Of a DNA stretch of 64,000 nt, positions 24,675-34,320 are shown piece by piece. The DNA is from an uncultured Collinsella sp. Its GTDB lineage: Bacteria > Actinomycetota > Coriobacteriia > Coriobacteriales > Coriobacteriaceae. Each line of letters opens with the position of its first letter. The stretch's first letter is position 1. The position numbers and the translations under genes were made by a program. The stretch spans positions 1 through 64,000 of the forward strand of contig CABUUB010000002.1 in the NCBI GenBank assembly GCA_902494625.1. Direction: 5' to 3'. The notes below the pieces were generated by a model, which was given only the letters and a program-made list of their open reading frames with translations, ran no database searches and was not told the DNA's origin.

Positions 24675-24774
24675 ACAAGCCTCCCAAAGGAATCGAAATA
24701 CAGACGCTTTTCATGGTACCCCAAAGGGGACCGAACATGCCAAGAGCAGCAACGTGGGACAAAATTATCAGCAG

Positions 24775-26124
24775 CTACTTCGGTGCATTCCCGCTGCGGT
24801 CGCGTTCGCTTTGCTCTACGCGCCACTCTTCCCAGCCGCGCCCGGCAGGCTGCCAGAACGCACCGCGCTCCAGCCCCTCGGGCAAATAGCGCTGATCGAC
24901 CCAGCCTTCGGGATAATCGTGCGGGTATTTATACACACCGTAGTCGTCGCTGCCTGGGCGATGGCGATCGCGCAGATAACTCGGCACCTCGCGAAGCCCA
25001 CTAGAGTGGATATCGGCAAGCGCCGCATCGATCGAAGCCTCACACGCGTTGGATTTTGGCGCCAAGCACACATAGAGTGCAGCCTGAGCCAGGTTAATAC
25101 GGCACTCGGGATAGCCAATGACCTCGGCAGACTTAAACGCGGCATGTGCCACCAAAAGCGCCTGCGGGTCGGCGTTGCCAACATCCTCAGAAGCATGAAT
25201 CATAATGCGACGGGCGATAAACTTAGGATCCTCCCCCGCATCGATCATACGCGCAAGCCAGTAGACCGTGGCATCGGGATCGCTACCACGCATGGACTTA
25301 ATGAACGCACTGATGATGTCGTAGTGCATGTCGCCGTTTTTGTCATACGTAAAGCCGCGACGCGGATTGGCAATCTTTACGTCATCCACGGTGATGGGAT
25401 AACGCTCCCCCGCCGCCGGCGCTGGCGTTCCCTCGGTATCGGGACGCGTGACGGCAATCTCGCTCGCAAGTTCGAGCGTCGTGAGCGCCGAGCGAGCGTC
25501 ACCCGCTGCCAGCGTGCAGATGGTCTTAACCGTATCCTCATCGAGCGAGAACTTGCCGTTCAAACCCTGCGGAGCCTCGAGTGCACGCTCGATCAGCGTG
25601 GCAATGTCCTCGTCTTTAAGATGCTCAAGCTCCACCACGCGACCGCGCGAGAGCAATGCCGAGTTGACCTCGAAGTACGGATTCTCCGTCGTGGCGCCAA
25701 TCATAATAACGGTACGGTTCTCAACCGCATGCAGCAATGCATCCTGTTGTGACTTCGAAAAGCGATGAATCTCGTCGATAAACAGGATGGTGCGACGGTC
25801 GTACGTATTCAGACGCGTCTTGGCCTCGTCAATCACGCGGCGAAGATCCTTTACGGTGCCCGTCACGGCGCTGACTTCGACAAACTCACTCTTGGTATGG
25901 TTGGCGATAATATGTGCCAGCGTCGTCTTGCCCGTACCGGCCGGCCCGTACAGTATCACGCTCGAAAGCACATCGTGCTCGATCGCGGCACGCAACCATG
26001 AGCCCTTACCGACTGCCTTTTGCTGGCCCACATACTCGTCGAGGGAATTGGGGCGCATGCGCACCGCAAGCGGCGCATTCTGAAAAGAACGCTCGCGCGT
26101 CGAAGCAGAAAAAAGGTCGTCCAT
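24775..26124 (-). CDS. rarA: Replication-associated recombination protein A (RarA/MgsA)
   Basis: This AAA+ clamp-loader relative acts at stalled forks. It shows Walker A GPAGTGKTTLAHII, Walker B FIDEIHRFSKSQQDAL, sensor 1 GATTENPYFEVNSALLSR and the C-terminal tetramerisation region with SDDYGVYKYPHDYPEGWV. The 449-residue length is normal. Several in-frame ATGs compete at 26124, 26130 and 26139. I chose 26124 (MDDLFSAST) because family proteins begin with this segment and a CGGGA-like site sits six bases before it. It is flanked by the DUF948 operon and dgt, and no terminator is obvious on either side. Confidence 0.94.
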   Translation of the reverse strand: MDDLFSASTRERSFQNAPLAVRMRPNSLDEYVGQQKAVGKGSWLRAAIEHDVLSSVILYGPAGTGKTTLAHIIANHTKSEFVEVSAVTGTVKDLRRVIDEAKTRLNTYDRRTILFIDEIHRFSKSQQDALLHAVENRTVIMIGATTENPYFEVNSALLSRGRVVELEHLKDEDIATLIERALEAPQGLNGKFSLDEDTVKTICTLAAGDARSALTTLELASEIAVTRPDTEGTPAPAAGERYPITVDDVKIANPRRGFTYDKNGDMHYDIISAFIKSMRGSDPDATVYWLARMIDAGEDPKFIARRIMIHASEDVGNADPQALLVAHAAFKSAEVIGYPECRINLAQAALYVCLAPKSNACEASIDAALADIHSSGLREVPSYLRDRHRPGSDDYGVYKYPHDYPEGWVDQRYLPEGLERGAFWQPAGRGWEEWRVEQSERDRSGNAPK

Positions 26125-26184
26125 AGTCATCCCGTGCATCAATCAAAAACGTTTTCCACTAACAGTATACCGAAAGGATACGAA

Positions 26185-27432
26185 CTACCGTTCGTTAATA
26201 TAGGTACGATGCGGAAACTTTAGACCCGGGAACAGCTTGCTCGTCAGCTCGCAGAAATAACCGTCCGTCATGCTCGCAATGTAATCCACGACCGCCTGGT
26301 CCTTATCGTCCTGCCATGCATAGGTGCGATCGTAGTAGGAAAGCTGCTGCTCAATGCGCGAAATATGGTGCTTAAAGATGTAAGAGGACTCGTCGCCACT
26401 GTTTAGATCCCACAGGCAACGGTCGTAGAGCTTTTCGAACGCCTCGCGCAGCTCCGCCTCGGAATCGCCTTCGATACCGCCCTTGCTATAGATCTTCTCG
26501 TAGTTCTCGCGCTTGGCTCGGCGAATTTCCTCAAACAGGTCCTCGCTCATCTCGATACGCGGCTTACCATAGCTGTGCTCAACGATATCGATGGAGGCAT
26601 GCGTGAGGATCCAACTGTTGTAGGCACCGCCCCGGCCATCATCAAAAGCGTCGGGCGAAAGCAGGCCCGCCGCGATCGAATCCTGACGGTCACGACCGAC
26701 GTAGGCAAGAATATCCGAGATGCGAACGACGCAGCCCTCGAGCGTCATGGGACGCAGATGCTCAATTGCGCTATAGCCCGTGGCAATGCAATCCTCAACC
26801 GTCTGGTCAAACTGGTCAAAGGAGCTCATATCCGAGAGCTCAAACACTCGCTGCTCGTACTCGCCGTTATGGCATAGCACGCCGTCGAGCGTCTGGAGCG
26901 ACACGTTGCGGCCGTACAGTGCGTCGAGCACGCGGACCGACTGCACGTTATGGAAAAAATAACGCCCCGTGCGCTCATGATAGATATCGTTGAGAAAGCG
27001 CTCGCCGGCATGGCCGAAAGGCGTGTGTCCCAAGTCATGACCCAGGCCAATCGCCTCGATCAGATCGCAATTGAGCCCCAGGGCGCGACCGATATCGCGC
27101 GCAATGCGGGAGACAAGCTGCACGTGCAAACCGCGGCGTGACAGATCGTCATTGCTACGGAAGCTAAAGACCTGCGTTTTGCCTGCATAACGGGTGTACG
27201 CCGGAAGATGAAGTATCTTTTCGGTATCGCGCATAAACGCCGGACGCATAAGCGTGCCTTTGTCGGCAGCGCGATCAATACGACGAATGACCTGATCGTC
27301 GTTGCAACGATACGGGTTGACGGCACCCGAAGCACGATCGGCGGAAATGCGCTCGACAAGTTCGGGCGACAACGCCGAGGGAATACGGTCCATGCGCGCC
27401 TTAATGACGGCCGTTTCTTGATTAGTTGCCAT
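26185..27432 (-). CDS. dgt: Deoxyguanosinetriphosphate triphosphohydrolase-like HD protein
   Basis: This 415-residue HD-domain phosphohydrolase releases triphosphate from dNTPs and so controls nucleotide pools. The metal site is visible: Arg/His in SRRGLHVQLV, the HD pair in GLGHDLGHTPFGHAGE, and a later Asp in VVRISDILAYVGRD. Length fits the dGTPase-like subgroup of Gram-positive bacteria. The ATG at 27432 has an AAGGAG site. In many genomes dgt lies directly upstream of dnaG. Here dnaG is 34 kb away, beyond ileS, ftsH and the smc cluster. Confidence 0.93.
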   Translation of the reverse strand: MATNQETAVIKARMDRIPSALSPELVERISADRASGAVNPYRCNDDQVIRRIDRAADKGTLMRPAFMRDTEKILHLPAYTRYAGKTQVFSFRSNDDLSRRGLHVQLVSRIARDIGRALGLNCDLIEAIGLGHDLGHTPFGHAGERFLNDIYHERTGRYFFHNVQSVRVLDALYGRNVSLQTLDGVLCHNGEYEQRVFELSDMSSFDQFDQTVEDCIATGYSAIEHLRPMTLEGCVVRISDILAYVGRDRQDSIAAGLLSPDAFDDGRGGAYNSWILTHASIDIVEHSYGKPRIEMSEDLFEEIRRAKRENYEKIYSKGGIEGDSEAELREAFEKLYDRCLWDLNSGDESSYIFKHHISRIEQQLSYYDRTYAWQDDKDQAVVDYIASMTDGYFCELTSKLFPGLKFPHRTYINER

Positions 27433-27463
27433 GGCATGCTCCTTAAGAAGGATGCGCAATCGG

Positions 27464-27886
27464 TTACAATGTGCTGCCCATGACCTCGATTATGGCAAAA
27501 ATCGGCACCAAAAACGGGAGCAATGGCAGGGAGCGCGATTTTGTGAGGAGGCAGGAGATGGCAAGGACCAGGAGCGCGACGGCAAATGCCACGATGCCGC
27601 CTATAGGGTCGAGCGTGCAAAGCGCGAAGAGCGCCTTGGCGTCCCCCATGCCAATGCCGGGAGCGCGGCGAACACGACGCCAAAACGACTCAGTGAGCAC
27701 AAGGGCAAGGTAGACGATGACCGCAAGACCGGCGTGGTCAAGCGCCGTGTTAACGCCTTTGTCGAGCCAAACGCCTGCTAATGCCGCCACCGCACACGCT
27801 CCGGCAAGCGCATTCGGAAACCGCCGCTCACGGGCATCAATCGCCGCGCCGGCAAAGATGCAAATCCAAAACGGGATATAGACCAT
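27464..27886 (-). CDS. Short A24-type prepilin peptidase
   Basis: This 140-residue membrane protein has the two catalytic aspartates of type IV prepilin peptidases: Asp in AGAAIDARERRFPN and the GxGD motif in GIGMGDAKALFAL, between hydrophobic segments. It lacks the N-terminal methyltransferase domain of full-length PilD/ComC, like the CpaA/TadV class. Such enzymes process pilins or pseudopilins, but no pilus genes are in the window. The ATG at 27886 has a GAGGAG site. It lies 31 bp upstream of dgt and downstream of a terminator. An archaellum-type preflagellin peptidase function is unlikely. Confidence 0.8.
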   Translation of the reverse strand: MVYIPFWICIFAGAAIDARERRFPNALAGACAVAALAGVWLDKGVNTALDHAGLAVIVYLALVLTESFWRRVRRAPGIGMGDAKALFALCTLDPIGGIVAFAVALLVLAISCLLTKSRSLPLLPFLVPIFAIIEVMGSTL

Positions 27887-27916
27887 CGGACTCCTCCTCG
27901 AGCTGCATCGCAAAAG

Positions 27917-27959
27917 CAAAAACCACCACAAAGGCGCCTGTCCCCTTTGTGATGGTTTT
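27917..27959 (-). terminator. Terminator hairpin with GGGGACAG loop, after the GT2 gene
   Basis: On the minus strand AAAACCATCACAAAGG, the loop segment GGACAGGCG and CCTTTGTGGTGGTTTTT form a long stem with a T tract, 8 bp after the GT2 stop. The sequence is almost identical to the terminator at 35564-35606. Confidence 0.88.
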
Positions 27960-27967
27960 AGTGGTGG

Positions 27968-29263
27968 TTATTTGGCGCCTTGCATGACCTCGTCGAGGGT
28001 GACGTTTACGGCATGCTGGGTAGGAACCCAGTCGACCTTCAGGAACAGCGCGGCCACCGTGATGGGGATATAGCTGAACATAAAGATCGGGAAGGTAAAC
28101 AGGTTAGTCACCAGACGCCACTTTTGCGCGCAGTGAATGTGCTTGTACTCAAAGATAGTCGTGAGCAGCGCCAGGATAAAGAAGGTCTGATACATCATGG
28201 CGAAGGTCATAATGAGCGAAGCGGCGCACGCCTGCATCTCGACTTCGGTAGCCAAGAAACCATGCGAAAGACCGCCCACGATGAGGAAGGTCGCGTTGGC
28301 GAGCATGGAGATCAGCGAAAGCAGCATACCCGGAGCGATGGTCATAAACATGTCATAGGCGGCAAAACGATGATAGCGGAAGGTCGACTTGACCAAGTGC
28401 TTGCCATAGGTAAAAAAGACCTGGTAGAAGCCCTTGGTCCAGCGCATGCGCTGTTTCCAAGACGCCTTAAACGTCACCGGCTGCTCGTCAAAGAACTCCG
28501 CCGGCGCATAACCGATACGAATGCCGTGAATGGCGCAGAACGTGGTGAACTGGATATCCTCGGTCAGCGTATGGAACTGCCAGCCGTGCATGCCCTCGAT
28601 CACGCTGGCGGAGATGAGGTAGCCCGAACCCGAGACAGCGCAGGACGTCTTGCAGATATTACGCGCGTTGTTGAGGAAGCGGGCCTCACGCAGATACCAG
28701 GTGGCGTTGGCAGACGAAATCCACGAGCTGCCGAAGTTCTTGGAGTTACGATAGCTCGTGACCACATGGAAGCCCTGGTCAAAGGCATCATTCATCTTAG
28801 AGACGTAATCCCGGGAGATGACGTTGTCGGCATCGAAGATAAAGTAGCCCTCAAACGTGTCGGGATACTCGTTGAGAATGCGATCGAAACCAAAGTCCAT
28901 GACCCAGCTCTTGCCCTTGCGGGCCAGGTCATTGCGCTCGTAAACAATGGCACCGGCCTCGCGCGCGAGCTGCGCGGTGTTGTCGGTGCAAGCGTCGGCG
29001 ACCACGAAGACCTCGATAAGCTCGGACGGATAGTCCTGGTCCTTGATGGAGCGCACGAGATTGGCGATTACGGCCTCCTCGTTATGCGCCGCGATAAAGA
29101 AGGCATAGCGGTGGAGTTTTTTGGCCTTGGGAGGCGCGACCTCGCCCCGAAGAGCGCCGATGACAAAGAAGACCACCTGGTAGAGGAAGCAGACCGTGAG
29201 CAACGTGACCACAATCTGGTTGAAGATCACGATGGGCGTGTTGGTTTGTAAAAAGGCGAGCAT
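27968..29263 (-). CDS. Membrane-bound family 2 glycosyltransferase
   Basis: This 431-residue processive-type GT2 has an N-terminal membrane helix (TLLTVCFLYQVVFFVIGAL), the nucleotide-sugar core with AAHNEEAVIANLVRSI, DAD in YFIFDADNVIS, the acceptor/base motif LTEDIQFT and QRMRWTKG (QxxRW), and three or more C-terminal helices. This layout is that of hyaluronan, poly-N-acetylglucosamine and cellulose-like synthases, so it probably extrudes a surface polysaccharide or glycolipid chain. No export or c-di-GMP genes flank it. The sugar and product cannot be told from sequence. It is a single-gene unit ended by a distinctive terminator. Confidence 0.9.
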   Translation of the reverse strand: MLAFLQTNTPIVIFNQIVVTLLTVCFLYQVVFFVIGALRGEVAPPKAKKLHRYAFFIAAHNEEAVIANLVRSIKDQDYPSELIEVFVVADACTDNTAQLAREAGAIVYERNDLARKGKSWVMDFGFDRILNEYPDTFEGYFIFDADNVISRDYVSKMNDAFDQGFHVVTSYRNSKNFGSSWISSANATWYLREARFLNNARNICKTSCAVSGSGYLISASVIEGMHGWQFHTLTEDIQFTTFCAIHGIRIGYAPAEFFDEQPVTFKASWKQRMRWTKGFYQVFFTYGKHLVKSTFRYHRFAAYDMFMTIAPGMLLSLISMLANATFLIVGGLSHGFLATEVEMQACAASLIMTFAMMYQTFFILALLTTIFEYKHIHCAQKWRLVTNLFTFPIFMFSYIPITVAALFLKVDWVPTQHAVNVTLDEVMQGAK

Positions 29264-29345
29264 GCAGGCTCCCGAGAACGCGTTACGTAAACAACCGTAT
29301 ATCTTACCGCAGGCTTACCGGGTTCAAGAAACCACCTAATACTGG

Positions 29346-30359
29346 TTAGGCTTCGAGCAGACCGAGCTGCGGAACGATTTCGTCGCCGGCAGCGGTGCGG
29401 CCGAGCGAACGCGGGGCCAAATCATCCAGAACCGCCGCAAGGTCCCACGGCAACTCGTCGCGGCACTCAATGCGCTCCCCCGTCACGGGATGGTCGAATG
29501 CGACGCGCCAGGAATGAAGGAATTGCCTGGTCAGACCCTGATCGGCGCGTGCATCGCACTTGCCGTAGAGCGGATCGCCCACACAGGAGTGGTTGATATG
29601 GCGCATATGCACGCGAATCTGATGCGTGCGGCCCGTAAACAGGTGGCATTCGACGAGCGTATAGCCGTCGTCAAAACGCGTGGAATCAAAGCGCTCGAGA
29701 ACCTTAAAGGTCGTAATGGCCTGGCGCGCAAAAGGATCGTCCGAAACCGCCATCTTGACACGGTCACGCGTAGAACGGGCAATGCCGGTGTTAATGGTGC
29801 CCTCATCCATAGCGATATGACCGTGAACGAGCGTAATGTAGCGGCGGTCGAGCGTGCGCGTGCGGATAAGATTTTGGAGCGCGCGCTGGGTGTCGTCGTC
29901 CTTTGCCGCAAGCATGAGGCCCGAGGTATCGCGATCCAAACGATGCACGATACCGGGACGGTCCTCGCCCTGCACGGTGCCCAGATGGTCGATACCGCAG
30001 TGATAGACCAGGGCATTCGCGAGCGTACCGCTCTCATGGCCATGCGCGGGATGGCACACCAGGCCGCGCTGCTTGGAGAGCACGATGAGATAGTCGTCCT
30101 CATAGCGAATGTCGAGCGGGATGGCCTCTGGAATCACATCGGCGGGATCGTGCGGCTCGGGCAAATCGACCGAAATACGATCGCCGGCTCGCACGGCGTA
30201 CTTTTTGGACAGGCAGGTCTCGCCATTGACGCAGACGGCACCGCCCTCAATCAGATGCGCGCAGGCAGAGCGCGTAGGGCAGCCGTCATTGGCGCCCAGA
30301 TAGGCGTCAAGACGCTGACCGGCAGCATCGTCGGCAACAAGGATATGGATGTCGGCCAT
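29346..30359 (-). CDS. RluA/RluD-family pseudouridine synthase
   Basis: This 337-residue enzyme converts uridines in 23S rRNA (or tRNA) to pseudouridine. It has an N-terminal S4 domain (AAGQRLDAYLGANDG) and a catalytic domain with the Asp-bearing motif HRLDRDTSGLMLAAK, then VECHLFTGRTHQIRVHM and GDPLYGK. The C-terminus carries about 20 extra residues. Its ATG overlaps the lspA stop by one base (TAATG), a common lspA-rluD pair in Gram-positive bacteria. The exact RNA target is not predictable. Confidence 0.93.
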   Translation of the reverse strand: MADIHILVADDAAGQRLDAYLGANDGCPTRSACAHLIEGGAVCVNGETCLSKKYAVRAGDRISVDLPEPHDPADVIPEAIPLDIRYEDDYLIVLSKQRGLVCHPAHGHESGTLANALVYHCGIDHLGTVQGEDRPGIVHRLDRDTSGLMLAAKDDDTQRALQNLIRTRTLDRRYITLVHGHIAMDEGTINTGIARSTRDRVKMAVSDDPFARQAITTFKVLERFDSTRFDDGYTLVECHLFTGRTHQIRVHMRHINHSCVGDPLYGKCDARADQGLTRQFLHSWRVAFDHPVTGERIECRDELPWDLAAVLDDLAPRSLGRTAAGDEIVPQLGLLEA

Positions 30360-30940
30360 TAGCGCTCATTCCTTTCGCGAATCTTGCGGGCACGCTCTCC
30401 ACGCTGCTTGGCTTTGCGCTTAGCGCGGGCCTCATCACGGGCATTGAGCTCGGCAGTCGCATCGATCTCACGAGTGGCGGGGCTCAAGAACATATAACCG
30501 ATGAGGGCAAGCACGACGCCTACGGTGATGCCGATATCGGCCACGTTAAAGACGGGAAAGTCGATGAAGGTGGTGGCAATAAAATCGGTCACAAAGCCAA
30601 AAGCCAGACGGTCGATAGCGTTGCCGATAGCACCGCCCGCAACCATCGCCATGCCCACGACCTCCAGGCGAGCGAGCTGAGGCGCGCGAACCAGGTACAC
30701 GGCAATGGCGACAATAACCGCCAACGCCAGCACGGCAAACGCTATGCCATGGCCCTCGCCCATGCTAAAGGCAGCACCGATATTGCGGACAAACATAAAG
30801 TCGATGACACCGGGGATGACGGTCACATGCAAAGCGTCGCCCACGGCACGAACCGCAAGCTTGGTCAGCTGGTCAACAAGCAGCACAACCAGCGCCACCC
30901 CACCAGCAACACCCAACCGCCAACGCAAAGGCGGCGTCAT
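30359..30940 (-). CDS. lspA: Lipoprotein signal peptidase II
   Basis: This 193-residue aspartyl protease in the cytoplasmic membrane removes signal peptides from diacylglyceryl-modified prolipoproteins. Four hydrophobic helices are evident. The two catalytic Asp residues lie in AIGNAIDRLAFG and PVFNVADIGIT. The N-terminal segment VDQLTKLAV is typical. A 40-residue basic C-terminal tail (ARAKRKAKQRGERARK) is longer than in E. coli. I chose the ATG at 30940 over a TTG at 30958; the ribosome site (GGGG close to the ATG) is weak. It is followed without a gap by the RluA-type gene. Confidence 0.92.
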   Translation of the reverse strand: MTPPLRWRLGVAGGVALVVLLVDQLTKLAVRAVGDALHVTVIPGVIDFMFVRNIGAAFSMGEGHGIAFAVLALAVIVAIAVYLVRAPQLARLEVVGMAMVAGGAIGNAIDRLAFGFVTDFIATTFIDFPVFNVADIGITVGVVLALIGYMFLSPATREIDATAELNARDEARAKRKAKQRGERARKIRERNER

Positions 30941-31071
30941 ATCCCCAGTACGACCCAAATCAATCCCCTACCCTCAAAACAATCGAATTCCGTTTAACGC
31001 AATTAACCATCTTATATTGCCACACGCAGAGCGCACGACATATTCGCTAACGCCAGATAAATAACCAGCAT

Positions 31072-31110
31072 AAAAAGAAAGCGGCATTCCGAAAAACAGA
31101 ATGCCGCTTT
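31072..31110 (-). terminator. Intrinsic terminator of ileS
   Basis: On the minus strand the 12-bp stem AAAGCGGCATTC/GAATGCCGCTTT is followed by CTTTTTA. It lies about 70 bp after the ileS stop. The rest of the 30941-31180 gap holds nothing I can identify. Confidence 0.9.
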
Positions 31111-31180
31111 AATTCAGCGGAGCAAATGGGGCGAAGGCGTCCAAATTCTCCCTATAACTAAAATGCCGAGTTACCGTGCC

Positions 31181-33982
31181 TTAAAGGGCATTCGCACACC
31201 TCTCGCAGATGTGAGCGTGGCCGTTGTACTCGCCGACGGTGGTGCGGTAGTTCCAGCAACGGTCGCAGCACTCGCCCTCGGCAGCCTCGATGGCAACGGA
31301 AAGCTCCTCGCCCTGGGTCAGCTCAACATCGGAGACGATGTAGAACTCGGCCAGGTCGACGGCCTTATCACCGGTCAGCAGCGCGTACATCTCGGCGGGA
31401 ACGACCGCCTTGACGCGGACCTGCTGGCTCTTGGTGAAGGTGCCGGCGGAGCGTGCATCCTCAAGGGCCTTGGTCACGGCGCTACGGAGCTCGAGCGAAG
31501 CCTCGAGCACGCCCTCGAACTCATTGGCCTCGTCGACCGAGATAGGCGACTTGTACCAATCGAGCAGCGCGGCGTACTTCTGGTGATCGACGCAGCCGGC
31601 GGGCGCATAGGCCATGGCCTCGTCGACGGTGTAGGACAGGATCGGCTGCAGGTCGCGCATGAGCATCGAGAAGAGCTCGGCAAGCACGGTCTGGGCGCTG
31701 CGGCGCTCAGGCGAGCCGGGCTTCTCGCAGTACAGACGGTCCTTCAGGGCGTCGAGGTACACGTTGGAAAGCTCGGTAACCACGAAGTCGTAGAGCGCAC
31801 GGTAGGCGCGCGGGAACTCGTAGCTGGCGTAGGCATCGTCGACCTCGGCCTGGACCTGGGTCAGGCGGGCAACCATGAGCTTGTCGAGCGGCAACAGGTC
31901 GGCAAAGGCGACGCCGTCGGTCTCGGGCTCAAACTGACCCTCGAGCTCGGAGAGCAAGAAGCGCAGCGTGTTGCGGAAACGACGGTAGGCATCAGACGTA
32001 CGGGCGAGAATCTCGTGGTCGATGGAAACGTCGGAGCTGGTGTCGACCGAGGCGACCCACAGGCGAATGATGTCGGCGCCCATCTCGTCACAGACCTTGT
32101 TGGGGTCGATGACGTTGCCGAGCGACTTGGACATCTTGCGGCCCTGGCCGTCGAGCGTGAAGCCCTGCGAGACGACTGCCTTGTACGGAGCGTGGCCATT
32201 GGCACCCACCGAGGTGAGCAGCGAGCTCTGGAACCAACCGCGGTGCTGGTCGGAGCCCTCGAGGTACACATCCGCCGGATACTCCAGCTCGGGGCGATAC
32301 TCGCAGACGGCCTTCCAAGACACGCCGGAGTCCCACCACACGTCGAGGATGTCCTTATCGGCCTTGAGGTGATGGCCGCCGCACTTGGGGCAGACGCAGG
32401 CCTCGCCCAGGTAGCTCTCGGGAGCGTCGGTGAACCAGGCGTCGGAGCCCTTCTCGTGGAAGAGCTTGATGACAGCGTCGAGCGTGGCGTCGTTCATGAC
32501 CTTCTCGCCGCAGTCGGCGCAAGTGTAGCTGGGGATAGGCACGCCCCAGTTGCGCTGACGGCTGATGCACCAGTCGGGACGCTGCTCGACCATGGCACCG
32601 ATGCGGTTTGCCGCGTGGGCCGGATACCACTTGACGTTCTCGCGAACCTCCTTGCCAGCCTGCTCACGCAAGCCGGTCTTGTCCATCGAGACGAACCACT
32701 GGTCAGTAGCACGGAAGAGCACCGGGTGCTTACAGCGCCAGCAGTGCGGATAGCTGTGCGTGATCTTCTTCTCGAGGACCAGGGTGCCGCGCTCGCGCAG
32801 GAACTCGATGATGTGTGGGTTGGCCTCATCGGTGTCCATACCGCTGAAGGGGCCACCGGTGCCCAACTCCTCACCGGTGTAGAACTTGCCGTCGTCATCG
32901 ACCGGCATGCAGATGTCGGTGATGCCCTCCTTGAGGCAGGCAAAGTAGTCGTCAACACCGTGGCCGGGCGAGTTGTGGACAATACCGGTACCGTCGTCGA
33001 CACCGACGTAATCGGCCAGCAGCGCCACGCCCTCGACACCGTCGAAGATCGGCTGCTTGTAGTGGATGTGGTGGAAGGTCTCGGCGGGAACCACATAGGG
33101 CTTGCCGTCGACCATGACCGGGGTGTACTCCCAGCCAAACTCCTCGCAGCACTTGGGAGCCAGGTCCTCGAGCATGACCTCGGCGCGACCGTCGTGCTCA
33201 ACGGCGACGTAAGCGGCGCCGGGCTTGAGGGAAACTGCCTGGTCGGAGGGGATGGTCCACGGGGTGGTCGTCCAGATGATAAAGTCGACCGGGCCGTCGA
33301 AGTTCTCGAGGCCGGCAGGCTTGGAGGTCATCTCAAAGCGAACGAAGATAGAGGGGCTCGTCTCGTCGGAGTACTCGATCTCGGCCTCGGCCAGCGCGGT
33401 GTGGCAGTGCTTGCACCAGTGGACGGGCTTGTGGCCGCGATAGATCATGCCCTTGTCGAACATAGCCTTGAAGACCTCAATGTCGGCGGCGTCATGCTGG
33501 TGATAGAGCGTCAGATACGGGTTGTCCCAGTCGCCAAGCACGCCAAGGCGACGGAAGCCAGCCTTCTGGAGCTCGATGTTCTCGACAGCGAACTTGTTGC
33601 AAAGCTCGCGGATCTTAGCCGTGGAGGTCTGGTTGAACTTCTCGGTGCCGAGCTTCTCCTCGACCTTATGCTCAATCGGCTGACCGTGGCAGTCCCAACC
33701 GGGGACATAGGGAACTTCGCAGCCCTGCATCATCCAGTAACGGTTGATCATGTCCTTAGAGATCTTGTTCATGGCGTGGCCGATGTGGATCGGGCCGTTG
33801 GCGTACGGAGGGCCGTCGTGCAGCACGAACTTCTTGTGACCCGCGTTCTTCTTTAGAACTTGCTCGTAGACCTTGTTGTCCTGCCAGTCCTTGAGTCGCT
33901 TGGGCTCGGACTTGGAAAGACCGGCACGCATGGGAAATCCGGTTTTGGGCAGATTCATCGTCTGCTTGTACTCGTTTGCCAC
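31181..33982 (-). CDS. ileS: Isoleucyl-tRNA synthetase
   Basis: This 933-residue class I synthetase has PIHIGHAMN (HIGH) near residue 64, KMSKS in GRKMSKSLGNV, the CP1 editing insertion between them, and a C-terminal zinc finger CCDRCWNY...CERC. This is the bacterial IleS type. The start is GTG at 33982 (MANEYKQTM) with an AAAGGGG site. Expression is controlled by a T-box leader directly upstream, which reads uncharged tRNA-Ile. It is a monocistronic unit, with a terminator downstream and the divergent dehydrogenase gene upstream. Confidence 0.97.
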   Translation of the reverse strand: MANEYKQTMNLPKTGFPMRAGLSKSEPKRLKDWQDNKVYEQVLKKNAGHKKFVLHDGPPYANGPIHIGHAMNKISKDMINRYWMMQGCEVPYVPGWDCHGQPIEHKVEEKLGTEKFNQTSTAKIRELCNKFAVENIELQKAGFRRLGVLGDWDNPYLTLYHQHDAADIEVFKAMFDKGMIYRGHKPVHWCKHCHTALAEAEIEYSDETSPSIFVRFEMTSKPAGLENFDGPVDFIIWTTTPWTIPSDQAVSLKPGAAYVAVEHDGRAEVMLEDLAPKCCEEFGWEYTPVMVDGKPYVVPAETFHHIHYKQPIFDGVEGVALLADYVGVDDGTGIVHNSPGHGVDDYFACLKEGITDICMPVDDDGKFYTGEELGTGGPFSGMDTDEANPHIIEFLRERGTLVLEKKITHSYPHCWRCKHPVLFRATDQWFVSMDKTGLREQAGKEVRENVKWYPAHAANRIGAMVEQRPDWCISRQRNWGVPIPSYTCADCGEKVMNDATLDAVIKLFHEKGSDAWFTDAPESYLGEACVCPKCGGHHLKADKDILDVWWDSGVSWKAVCEYRPELEYPADVYLEGSDQHRGWFQSSLLTSVGANGHAPYKAVVSQGFTLDGQGRKMSKSLGNVIDPNKVCDEMGADIIRLWVASVDTSSDVSIDHEILARTSDAYRRFRNTLRFLLSELEGQFEPETDGVAFADLLPLDKLMVARLTQVQAEVDDAYASYEFPRAYRALYDFVVTELSNVYLDALKDRLYCEKPGSPERRSAQTVLAELFSMLMRDLQPILSYTVDEAMAYAPAGCVDHQKYAALLDWYKSPISVDEANEFEGVLEASLELRSAVTKALEDARSAGTFTKSQQVRVKAVVPAEMYALLTGDKAVDLAEFYIVSDVELTQGEELSVAIEAAEGECCDRCWNYRTTVGEYNGHAHICERCANAL

Positions 33983-34023
33983 GGTACCCCTTTCTTGTCA
34001 TGGGCGCGCACGCCCTCTGGGCA

Positions 34024-34320
34024 CCAAAAAAGCGCCCGTCCCTACAAGCTGGGACGAAGCGCCACAAAACGGGCAGTCTGCCCGTAAAAGCTCTTCGCTT
34101 AACCACCCAGCTTAGATGCCCTCGCTCGCGTCGCCGCGCGCTCGCATCCGTTACTCGGCTGGTCTGTATCGACGACCATCTCGGCGATGTCTACTAAGAC
34201 GAACCTGCGCGGCACGTCCGTTGGGACCGCAGCTCCGGGGTGATTTTCATCGGTCGCATGCACGGGTTCTCAGCGCTCCCCGCTCTCTGTAGCATGCGGA
34301 CGGCCGACTACTCGTCCCCA
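34024..34320 (-). promoter_or_regulatory. T-box riboswitch leader of ileS
   Basis: The minus strand carries the T-box hallmark AAGCTGGGTGGTTAAGCG (34096-34113), whose TGGT can pair with the ACCA end of uncharged tRNA-Ile. Downstream lies a terminator stem, CGTCCC/GGGACG, extended by GGCGC/GCGCC and followed by TTTTTT (34026-34063). Upstream is a roughly 150-nt region with stem-I-like dyads containing AGAGAGCGGGGAGC and GATGAAAATCACCCC, where ATC at 34242-34244 is a possible isoleucine specifier. T-boxes in this position switch on the synthetase when the tRNA is uncharged. A TAGCAT -10-like box lies at 34339-34344. Confidence 0.88.

Noticed and set aside
34026..34063. GTCCC...GGGAC dyad upstream of ileS considered a member of the GGGAC hairpin family.
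   Set aside because: It is the terminator of the T-box leader, and this sequence is typical of T-box terminators in general.
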